A DNA stretch of 64,000 bases from Flaviflagellibacter sp963786225. Its GTDB lineage: Bacteria; Pseudomonadota; Alphaproteobacteria; Rhizobiales; Methylopilaceae. The notes under the pieces are model-generated. The model saw only the letters and a program-made list of their open reading frames with translations, was not told where the DNA came from and searched no databases. Location: the NCBI GenBank assembly GCA_963786225.1, contig CAWAYQ010000029.1, positions 62,001 to 126,000 on the forward strand. Direction: 5' to 3'. Below are positions 16,863 through 24,559 of this stretch, one piece after another (within the stretch, counting starts at the first letter, position 1; every line of letters begins with the position of its first letter). The position numbers were made by a program, and so were the translations under genes.

Positions 16863-19800
16863 TTGGCAGAACGGCAGCCAGTGATAACCACGATCCGCGG
16901 TCGACTCGTTCTCCTGACTCTCGGCCTCCTCATACCGGGGCTTCTGATCGGGGCGTATCTGCTTTGGGATTCCTACCGCAATTCCCGGTCGGCGTTCGAC
17001 CGCCAACTGCTCGAAACCGCGCGCGCACTGTCGCTCGTCGTCGATCGCGAGCTGGGGCAGGCGGCGGCCCTGAATCGGGCGCTCGCGACCTCTCCCTATC
17101 TCGAAAGAGGCAATCTCAAAGCATTCGATCTCCAGGCGCGCGAGATCGAACACAGCGATGCGACCTGGATCGTTCTGTCTGACGAGACGGGACAGGAGCT
17201 CATCAATACGCGCCTGCCGTTCGGCACGACCTTGCCCAAGGACGAGAGCAGAAAGGACGAGCTTTGGCGTCAGTTGCGCCAGGGCGAAACCGTGGTCTCG
17301 AATCTCTTTCCCGGCACCGACGCCCAGCAGCCCGTGATCGCCGTCGACACCCCGGTTCAGGTCAACGGCAAGGTCCGTTATTCGCTCGCCTTCGTCATGC
17401 TGCCCACGGTGTTGAACAAGATCCTGGCCGAGCAGAAACTGCCCCAGGGCTGGATCGGCGACATTCTGGACCGCGATCTCAGCGTGGTCGCCCGCAGCGA
17501 GGGCGGCGATTCCGTCGTCGGCCGCAAGCCGAGCCCGCTGGTGGCCGAACGCCTCGATTCGGGCGACAGCGGCGTGGTGGAAAGTCTTTCGCCGGAGGGC
17601 GCGCCCACGGTGGTCGCCTACAATCGCTCGCCGATTTATCGCTGGGTTTTCGGGGTGTCGGTGCCGCGTGCGCAGGTCACCCATTCGATCACCGGAAATC
17701 TTGCGATCGCGGCCGTCGGCGGCCTCGCGCTGCTTATTCTGGCCGCTTTGATGTCGGCGCTTGTTGCACGCTCCATTTCGCGGCCGGTCGAAGGGCTGGC
17801 CGAAGCGGCGCGCGCGCTCGGCCGCGGCGACCCGGTCGCATCCGCCGTCCAGTTCGATCCATGAGGTCAATGCGGTCGCCGCCAGTCTGCAGAACGCCGC
17901 CGAGGCACTCGCGGCGCGGACCGTGGATTTGCGCGGCAGCGAATCCCGGCTCCGTCTGGCCGTGCAGGCGACGGGCATCGGCATCTGGGACGTCGATGCC
18001 GTCACCGGCCACCGGACCTGGTCGCCGGAATTCTTCGAAATCCTCGGCCTGTCGCCGGACGCCGAACGCCGACGTCAATACATTCTCCGATCTCATTCAT
18101 CCGGACGACCGCGATTGGGTTGTCGAGCGCTACACCAATTTCTTCAAGGGTCTGACGGGGGGAACCTACGAAGCCGAGTTCCGTATCCGCCGGGCCAAAA
18201 CCGGCGAGGAACGCTGGGTCGTCTCATCGGGGCGTCTCACGCTCGACGGCAAGCGCACGCCCGTGCGCGGCAGCGGCACGATGATGGACATTACGGATCG
18301 GCGCCGCGGCGAGGACACCTTGCGCGAAAGCGAAGAGCGGTTCCGTTCGATGGCGGACAGTGCGCCGGCTTTGATCTGGATGACGGATGCGGCCGGCCAG
18401 ATCATCTTTCTCAACCGCTATCACGAGAGATTTTTCGGCCGGCCTACGGAAGAATTGTACGGCGCGGACTGGACCGCCATCGTTCACCCGGAAGACGTCG
18501 AGGAGACCTTCGCCGACTTCCGGCGCGCCGTCGAGAGCCGCGATCTGTGGCACCGCGAAGTACGCATGCGCGATGCCAGCGGCTCGACGCGCTGGCTGCG
18601 CTGCGAGGGCGCGCCCCGTTCGGCCGGACCGAACGGGGAATATCTCGGCTATGTCGGCTGCAACATCGACATCACCGAGAGCAAGCTCGCGGCAGATGCA
18701 CTGGAGCGAAGGATCGACGAGCGCACCGGAGAACTCGCCGCCGCCAACCGCCAGCTCCTGTCGCAGATCGAGGAGCGCGAGCGCGTCGAGGAAACGCTAA
18801 GGCAGGTGCAGCGGCTTGAGGCGGTGGGACAGCTTACCTCCGGCGTCGCGCACGATTTCAACAATCTCCTGACTGTCGTTCTGGGCAATCTGACCTTTGT
18901 CGAACGCGGCACGAGCGATGCACCCACATTGAAGCGTCTCGGCAATATGCGCATGGCCGCCGAACGCGGCGCCTCGCTGGTCGCACAGCTTCTCGCGTTC
19001 TCACGCCGTCAGCGGCTCGAGCCGAAGGCGGTCAATCTCAGCGCGACCGTCGGCGGCATGCGCGAGCTGCTGCAGAGCTCGATGGGCGGCAGCGTCGTGG
19101 TCGAGATGGCTCTGGAGGAAGACCTCTGGCCCGCGCTGGTCGACACGACGCAGATGGAACTCATCATTCTCAATCTTGCGATCAATGCCCGCGATGCGAT
19201 GGAGGTCGGCGGCCAGCTCAAGGTCGCGACATCGAATGTCACGCTGCACGAGGCGGCGACGCGTCCCGAGGAACCGGGCGCCGGAGATTATGTTCTCGTA
19301 TCGGTTACCGATTCCGGTTCGGGCATGAGCGACGAGGTGATTGCGCGCGTCTTCGAGCCGTTCTTCACGACGAAGGAGGTCGGCAAGGGATCGGGTCTCG
19401 GCCTCAGTCAGGTGCTTGGGTTCGCCAAGCAGTCGGGCGGCGGCGTTCGTATCGAAACGCGCGAAGGACGGGGCACCACCGTCAATGTCTATATCCCCCG
19501 CGCACCGGCCGAACGTGCGCCGAAGGCAAGGAAAAAGCCACCGCCCGCGGCCCGTTCGGTAGCCGCGAGCGTGCCGGCGATCCTTCTCGTCGACGACGAC
19601 GATCTCGTGCGCGAGATCACGGCCTCCAGGCTCGAAGAGTTGGGCTACAAGGTCACCCAGGCGGGTAATGGGCCCTCCGCTCTGCTCGCGCTGGAACAGA
19701 ACCCCGAACTCGATCTCCTGATCCTTGACTTCGCGATGCCCGGCATGAACGGCGCGGAGGTCGCGCGCGCGGCGCGAAAAAGGCGGCCGGGCCTGCCGCT

Positions 19801-19960
19801 GATGTTCCTGACCGGCTACGCCGATCTCACCGCGCTCGGAGAATTCGCGGTCGAGCCGGTGCTTCACAAACCGTTCCGCGACGCCGATCTCGAAAGGCAG
19901 GTTTCGCGCATGCTCAAGGGCGCCAAGACCAGCGAATCCGCCCACGCGGAGGGTGCCTGA
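16863..19960 (+). pseudogene. Cache-HAMP-PAS-PAS hybrid histidine kinase with receiver, interrupted by two frameshifts
   Basis: Read across three frames, the product is a complete membrane sensor of about 1030 residues. Frame 1 (TTG 16863) gives a TM helix (LVLLTLGLLIPGLLIGAYLL), a periplasmic cache-like domain, a second TM and a HAMP start, then stops at 17864. Frame 2 continues HEVNAVAASLQNAAEALAAR and the first PAS (about 17850-18065). Frame 3 resumes ADVNTFSDLIHPDDRDW and runs to 19960 through a second PAS, H-box VAHDFNNLL, ATPase boxes (NAINARDAM-type N box as NLAINARDAM, GSGLGLSQ) and a receiver (LLVDDDD, LILDFAMPG). Two +1 shifts about 210 bp apart. Either a recent pseudogene or base-calling errors. 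Confidence 0.7.
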
Positions 19961-20015
19961 AGGGCAGGCTACGCCGATGTGGCCCGAGGAGGAGGTTTAG
20001 TTATGCCCGCCGGAC

Positions 20016-20480
20016 ATGCGCGTGACTGATCTTGCGATCTATGCCTGGATATTTTCGGGCGCTTTGATCGCGGGAACAATCCTGCCCTTTCTTCCCGGCT
20101 TGTCCGAACTCGCGCTCGCAGGGTTTCTTGCCGCGGAACAGGGCGATCCCTGGCTGCTGGTCGTGTCGGCGACCGCCGGCAACATCATTGGCTCGATCAT
20201 CAACTATTTCATCGGGCGATACGTGTCCGGCCTTGCCGGACGGCGCTGGTTTCCGGCGACGGAAGCGCAGATGCAGCGCGCCTCGGCTGCTTTCAACCGC
20301 CGCGGCGTCTGGATCCTTCTGATGTCCTGGCTGCCGGCGGTCGGCGATCTCATCACCACCGTCGCCGGTCTCCTGCGCACTGATTTCAAGCTGTTCCTGG
20401 TGCTGATCTCGATCGGAAAATTCTTGCGCTATTTCGCGATCGCGGTGGGCCTTGATGTGTTCGGGGCCGGGGCGTCGTAA
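20016..20480 (+). CDS. DedA/YqaA-family membrane protein
   Basis: A 154-residue SNARE-associated/DedA-type protein: four or five helices, with the family stretch LAGFLAAEQGDPWLLVVSATAGNIIGSIIN (residues about 33-62) and RRWFPATEAQM followed by the GVWILLMSWLPAVGD amphipathic re-entrant segment. DedA proteins act in lipid transport or membrane homeostasis. The start is awkward: the best ribosome site (GGAGGAGG, 19987-19994) fits an ATG at 20003 that opens an 8-codon frame ending at 20029, overlapping the DedA ATG at 20016. This is a coupled leader or a hidden 1-bp error. Confidence 0.8.
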   Translation: MRVTDLAIYAWIFSGALIAGTILPFLPGLSELALAGFLAAEQGDPWLLVVSATAGNIIGSIINYFIGRYVSGLAGRRWFPATEAQMQRASAAFNRRGVWILLMSWLPAVGDLITTVAGLLRTDFKLFLVLISIGKFLRYFAIAVGLDVFGAGAS

Positions 20481-20561
20481 GGAAGAGTAGACGCCGATGT
20501 CCTTACTACGGTTATGCGCAGCGGTTTGTCCGCAGGGCCGCATAAAAATAGCAGGAGTAGG

Positions 20562-20584
20562 CGGGCGGCGCGAAGCACCGCCCG
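20562..20584. terminator. Bidirectional hairpin between convergent genes
   Basis: CGGGCGG and CCGCCCG pair over a 9-nt loop between the DedA gene (plus) and the small secreted protein gene (minus). On the minus strand a TATTTTTATG stretch lies about 15 nt beyond, giving a plausible terminator there. Confidence 0.45.
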
Positions 20585-20607
20585 TCCTGATTGGATAGGG
20601 ACCGGAC

Positions 20608-20850
20608 TCAGTCCTGCGCGCCCTTCTCGCGATCGGTCACGCCGTTTTTCCGCCTGTTCTCGAACCGGCTGTCTTCGAACGCGCGCCAATTGGAGGCGCG
20701 GGCCGAATAGTCGGAGCGGATGCCCTCATAGCTTGAGGAGGCCCGAATATCGTCGCGGATACGCTCGCCTTCCCGGCCATCGCCAGCCGCAGCGGACGTT
20801 GCGGTGGCAAGAAGAAGGCCAATAGCGGTGAAAGCAATGTTCTTGGTCAT
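20608..20850 (-). CDS. Small secreted hypothetical protein (80 aa)
   Basis: An 80-residue product with a clear Sec signal peptide (TKNIAFTAIGLLLATATSAAAG) and a mature part of about 58 residues rich in Arg, Glu, Asp and Ser (repeated R-x-D/E patterns), which looks disordered or helical. ATG 20850 follows AAGGAGATGCACTG. No known domain. Convergent with the DedA gene. Confidence 0.6.
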   Translation of the reverse strand: MTKNIAFTAIGLLLATATSAAAGDGREGERIRDDIRASSSYEGIRSDYSARASNWRAFEDSRFENRRKNGVTDREKGAQD

Positions 20851-21253
20851 CAGTGCATCTCCTTGTTCTAAGATTAACTATCGAAAGCAATTCGCTTTCG
20901 ATCAATCAACGTGGAGAATATAGAAATTGTTTGTCGCAGTACTTTGTCTCGATGATCGTTTTTCGTAACGGTGTGTGCGAGATCTATCGTCTATTATATA
21001 CTTTGTTACACTTTCACTGGGGTCTAACGAAAACGCCGCCGGCTGGGGAGCCGACGGCGTCGTTAGGTGAACGATGTGCAAAGGGGGCTCCACATCGCCC
21101 TCCGAAAACCTATGCGGCGGATGTCGCACAGATTCCCCATTCAACGCGTTTATTGTCGTCGGTTGTCGCAACGCCAAGGCGAGGCAAGTTTTGATACAAT
21201 TTTCCACTGCAGGGCAGGGTGAGCGAGAGTAGGGAACTAGTAGGAGTCATCTA
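20851..21253. other. 403-bp intergenic region, AT-rich, with strong hairpin
   Basis: Between the small secreted protein gene and the response regulator. The left part (20860-21010) is markedly AT-rich and holds no credible ORF. The only structured element is the hairpin at 21024-21066. The regulator's ribosome site and promoter must lie between about 21150 and 21253, but no consensus boxes can be assigned with confidence. Confidence 0.5.
21024..21066. other. Long imperfect hairpin
   Basis: CTAACGA (21024-21030) pairs with TCGTTAG (21060-21066), enclosing ACGCCG/CGGCGT and GGCT/AGCC around a GGGG loop. About 17 base pairs form with a small internal bulge. No T-run follows on either strand, so it is not a standard terminator. 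It could be an operator, an RNA element of the downstream transcript or part of a small RNA. Confidence 0.5.
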
Positions 21254-21973
21254 ATGGACGCAGCGCCCCATATCGCCATTGTCGATGATCATCGTGATAT
21301 TCGCGATCTCGTCGGTAAGTACCTCACCCGCCATGGATACCGGACGAGTCTTGCCGAAAATGCGAGCGCGTGCCGAAAGCTGATCGAGCGCAACAGCATC
21401 GACCTCGTCGTCCTCGACGTCATGATGCCCGGAGAAGACGGGCTCTCTCTGTGCCGCTATATCCGCGAATCCACCGAAGTACCGGTCATCATGCTGACGG
21501 CGATGGCCGAGGAGACGGACCGGATCGTCGGCCTCGAACTCGGAGCGGACGATTACCTCTCGAAGCCGTTCAACCCGCGCGAACTCCTGGCGCGGATCAA
21601 AGCCGTGCTGCGCCGCGTGCAGAGCCTGCCGCCCCAAAGGGGAACGATAAAGGCGAAAGAGATCGGCTTCGACCGGTGGGTGCTGAATGTCGGACGGCGG
21701 GAGTTGACCGATCAGGATGGACTTGTCGTGCCGCTGAGCACCGCAGAGTTCCGCCTCCTCAGTGTGTTCCTCGATCATACGGGACTTGTGCTCAGCCGCG
21801 ACCAGCTCCTCGACCTTACCGTGGGCCGCAGCGCCGAGCCGTTCGATCGCAGCATCGACAATCAGGTCAGCCGGCTCCGCAAAAAGATCGAGGCCGATCC
21901 GAAATCGCCGGCGCTCATCCAGACGCATTGGGGTGGCGGCTACAGCTTCTCGGCAGAGATGACGTCCCCATGA
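21254..21973 (+). CDS. OmpR-family response regulator
   Basis: A 239-residue regulator. Receiver domain 1-120: acidic pocket IVDDH, phospho-acceptor in LVVLDVMMPGEDG, Thr in VIMLTAMAEE and Lys in YLSKPFNPRELLARI. The C-terminal winged helix (about 135-235) has LSTAEFRLLSVFLDH, VGRSAEPFDRSIDNQVSRLR and HWGGGYSF. Its stop overlaps the kinase start (ATGA), so the two make one two-component operon. The sox-type cluster begins 184 bp after the kinase, and its promoter carries 10-bp-spaced repeats of the kind OmpR-family proteins bind. Confidence 0.93.
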   Translation: MDAAPHIAIVDDHRDIRDLVGKYLTRHGYRTSLAENASACRKLIERNSIDLVVLDVMMPGEDGLSLCRYIRESTEVPVIMLTAMAEETDRIVGLELGADDYLSKPFNPRELLARIKAVLRRVQSLPPQRGTIKAKEIGFDRWVLNVGRRELTDQDGLVVPLSTAEFRLLSVFLDHTGLVLSRDQLLDLTVGRSAEPFDRSIDNQVSRLRKKIEADPKSPALIQTHWGGGYSFSAEMTSP

Positions 21974-23487
21974 TCGGTCTTTGGAACAAGAGCCTCGCTG
22001 CCCGCTTCGTCGCGATCATGCTGTTCGCGCTGGCCCTGTCGCAGGGGATCAGCCTGCTGTTGTTCAGCACCGAGCGCGACGAGGCGCTGTTCAAATCGGC
22101 GAAGGCCGAATTCCTGAGCCGCTCCGCGTCGATCGCCAAGGTTCTTGAATCGACGCCGCCGTCCGTGCACGGCGATATTCTGCGTGCCAGCGGCACGAGC
22201 TATTCCCGCTTCTGGGTGACGCACGATTTTCCGGACGATTCCGCGGCCTGGCGGCGCGATGCGAAAGCCCGGCTGATCGAGCCTTTGCCGACCGTGCAGA
22301 AGCTTGCCAATCCGAGCATCGGCGATGACGTTCGCGACGGCGTCGCCGCCGCAGTTCCGCAAACCGCAGGTGCCGCCGAGGACACCACAGCCGCGCAGCC
22401 ATGGGTCGATCTGCCGCCGCACGCCTGGCCTCTGTCGCGGTCGGCGAAGTTTCTCTATCTCGATCAGCCGAACACGATGGGCATGGGCCTGACCGTACAG
22501 CTCGCCGACGGGACCTGGCTCAATACGGCCTTCAGCAAGAAGATGGTCAACGGAATGTGGACCTCGCGGTCCATGATCTCGTTGGCCGTGACGGCGCTCA
22601 TCATATCGATCTGCGCGGCTTTCATCGCGCGTGGAACCACAGGCCCGATGCGCCGTCTGGCGGTCGCCGCCGAAGCGCTTGGCCGCGGGGAGAACGTACC
22701 GCCGCTTCCCGAGCGCGGCCCCGACGACATCCGCCAGACGAGTGAAGCGTTCAACCTGATGCAGGCCCGCCTGCAGCGTTTCGTCGAAGATCGCACGCGC
22801 ATGCTGGCGGCGATCGGTCACGATCTGCGGACACCGCTGACATCGCTTCGCCTGCGCGCCGAGTTCGTGTCCGACGATGAAACCCGCGAGAAAATGCTGA
22901 GCACGCTCGACGAGCTGCGCCACATGACGGAGGCGACGCTCGTTTTCTCGCGCGACCAGGCCATTGAAGAGCAGACGCGCAATGTGGATCTGACGGCTTT
23001 GGTCGACAGCTTGTGCGACGATATCGCCGAGCTGGGGCACGATGTGTCGTTCGCAGGAGCGCCGAAGACCAGTTACCGCTGCCGGGCGGATTCGCTTAAA
23101 CGTGCGCTCCGCAATCTGATCGAAAACGCGGTGCGTTACGGCGAGCGGGCGCGGGTCGGCCTTCAGGAATCGCCGTCTGCGATCAGCATCGTGATCGAGG
23201 ACGACGGTCCGGGCATTCCGGACGGTGAGGTCGAAAGCGTGTTCGCGCCGTTCTTTCGGCTCGAGGATTCCCGCAATCGGGAAACGGGCGGGATCGGGCT
23301 CGGACTGTCGATCGCCCGCGATATCGTCCGTCACCACGGCGGCGACATTTCTCTCGTGAACACCGGGCGCGGCCTGCGCGCGACGATCGTGCTTCCGCAG
23401 ACGGCGCAAGCGACCGCGGATCGCAAGGCCGAAAAGCCCGAAATCGCTGCTCGCGCTCCCGCCGCACCTGATCTTGCGGCTTCGTAA
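21970..23487 (+). CDS. EnvZ-like sensor histidine kinase
   Basis: A 505-residue membrane kinase. TM1 about residues 8-30 (ARFVAIMLFALALSQGISLL), a periplasmic domain of about 170 residues, TM2 near 202-222 (ISLAVTALIISICAAFIARG), HAMP, then the H-box AAIGHDLRTPLTSLRLRAEF, N-box NLIENAVRYG, G1 VIEDDGPGIPD and G2 GGIGLGLSIARDIVRHHGG. All catalytic parts are present. The Ala/Pro/Lys-rich last 30 residues look unstructured. The ATG overlaps the response regulator stop. The input signal is unknown; the neighbouring sulfur-oxidation genes suggest a sulfur compound or redox cue. Confidence 0.92.
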   Translation: MIGLWNKSLAARFVAIMLFALALSQGISLLLFSTERDEALFKSAKAEFLSRSASIAKVLESTPPSVHGDILRASGTSYSRFWVTHDFPDDSAAWRRDAKARLIEPLPTVQKLANPSIGDDVRDGVAAAVPQTAGAAEDTTAAQPWVDLPPHAWPLSRSAKFLYLDQPNTMGMGLTVQLADGTWLNTAFSKKMVNGMWTSRSMISLAVTALIISICAAFIARGTTGPMRRLAVAAEALGRGENVPPLPERGPDDIRQTSEAFNLMQARLQRFVEDRTRMLAAIGHDLRTPLTSLRLRAEFVSDDETREKMLSTLDELRHMTEATLVFSRDQAIEEQTRNVDLTALVDSLCDDIAELGHDVSFAGAPKTSYRCRADSLKRALRNLIENAVRYGERARVGLQESPSAISIVIEDDGPGIPDGEVESVFAPFFRLEDSRNRETGGIGLGLSIARDIVRHHGGDISLVNTGRGLRATIVLPQTAQATADRKAEKPEIAARAPAAPDLAAS

Positions 23488-23604
23488 CTCCGTTTCGCGC
23501 GCCTCGGGGCTGCAACGCTCCGTTGGCGCAAACACAGCGCTTCAGCGAAACGGGCAGTTCAGCCTCAATTTTGTATCGAAGTTGGGCAGCCAACCGGGGG
23601 AAGC

Positions 23605-23671
23605 GACACACGGTGACATTTCCGCACCCTGCTGACAAAGTTTAGAGGGCTTCCAAGAGCACACTCCGGCA
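23605..23671 (+). promoter_or_regulatory. Sox-cluster promoter with 10-bp-spaced GACA repeats
   Basis: GACACA (23605) and GACATTTC (23615-23622) start exactly 10 bp apart, followed by TTTAGAG (23641-23647) and CACACTCCG (23660-23668) just before the cytochrome ATG at 23672. The GACATTTC/TTTAGAG/CACACTCCG trio recurs with identical 26- and 19-bp offsets at 30449-30502. It is a likely operator and core promoter for the adjacent OmpR-type regulator. Confidence 0.6.
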
Positions 23672-24055
23672 ATGCTCAATCGTCTCGTTATAGCTCTCAC
23701 ATTTTTCTCATCGGGCATCGTCTCCGGCCAGGCCCAGGATACCGCGGCCGACGGCCAGCGTCTTTTTCAGCAGCGTTGCGGGGCCTGCCATAGTGTCCAG
23801 CCCGGCCAGACCCGGGTCGGCCCCAATTTGTCCGGCGTGTTCGGCCGCAAGGCAGGCACCGGAGAGGGCGCCCGCTACTCCGACGCACTGAAGAACTCGA
23901 ACATCACCTGGAACGACGAGATGCTGAACGCCTATCTCGACGATCCCCGCAAGCTCGTTGCCAACACGACGATGACGATCAGCCTGCGCGACCAGACGCA
24001 GCGCAGCGCGATCGTCGCCTATCTGCGCGGTCTTTCTCCGCAGACACCCCAGTGA
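23672..24055 (+). CDS. Class I c-type cytochrome (periplasmic)
   Basis: A 127-residue monoheme cytochrome: signal peptide to about residue 21, heme site CGACH at 36-40, the VGPNLSGVFGRKAGTGEG core and a Met ligand in NTTMTI. The fold matches cytochrome c2/c-550 types. It heads the cluster, 25 bp before the [2Fe-2S] subunit, and would be a natural electron acceptor for the molybdenum enzyme, the flavocytochrome or SoxXA. Confidence 0.9.
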   Translation: MLNRLVIALTFFSSGIVSGQAQDTAADGQRLFQQRCGACHSVQPGQTRVGPNLSGVFGRKAGTGEGARYSDALKNSNITWNDEMLNAYLDDPRKLVANTTMTISLRDQTQRSAIVAYLRGLSPQTPQ

Positions 24056-24080
24056 CTGCCGCTATCAGGAGGAATTCAAC

Positions 24081-24548
24081 ATGGCTCGACTGACCATAAA
24101 TGGCGAGGCTCACGACCTCGATGTCGACCCCGAGACGCCGCTGCTCTGGGTAATCCGCGAACAAGTGGGCCTCACAGGCACCAAATTCGGCTGTGGCATC
24201 GCCCAATGCGGCGCCTGCACGGTTCATATTGACGGGATCGCGACGCGCTCATGCGCAATGCCGGTCAGCGCCATCGCACCGGAGCAGAAGATCGTCACCA
24301 TCGAAGGTCTCTCGCCCGATGGCTCACACCCGGTGCAAAAGGCCTGGCTCGCCCTCGATGTGCCGCAATGCGGCTATTGCCAACCCGGCATGATCATGGC
24401 CGCCGCCGGCCTGCTCCAGCAGAACCCGAACCCGAACGACGAGGACATCAGCGCCGAGATCACCAATATCTGCCGCTGCGGTACCTACAACCGGGTTCGT
24501 GCCGCAATCAAGGACGCCGCCAAGAGCGGCTCCACCCAGGCTGGCTGA
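24081..24548 (+). CDS. [2Fe-2S] subunit of molybdenum hydroxylase (IorA/xanthine dehydrogenase family)
   Basis: A 155-residue iron-sulfur subunit with both clusters' ligands: GCGIAQCGACTVHIDG with the following Cys for the plant-ferredoxin-like cluster, and CGYCQPGM plus NICRCGTYNRV for the helical C-terminal cluster. It passes electrons from the molybdenum cofactor to an acceptor, here probably the cytochrome encoded 25 bp upstream. ATG 24081 follows CAGGAGG. The large subunit starts 11 bp downstream. Confidence 0.93.
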   Translation: MARLTINGEAHDLDVDPETPLLWVIREQVGLTGTKFGCGIAQCGACTVHIDGIATRSCAMPVSAIAPEQKIVTIEGLSPDGSHPVQKAWLALDVPQCGYCQPGMIMAAAGLLQQNPNPNDEDISAEITNICRCGTYNRVRAAIKDAAKSGSTQAG

Positions 24549-24559
24549 GGGAGACGGAC

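Noticed and set aside
21940..23535. Minus-strand frame of 531 codons opposite the sensor kinase
   Set aside because: Shadow; the plus frame has all histidine-kinase boxes.
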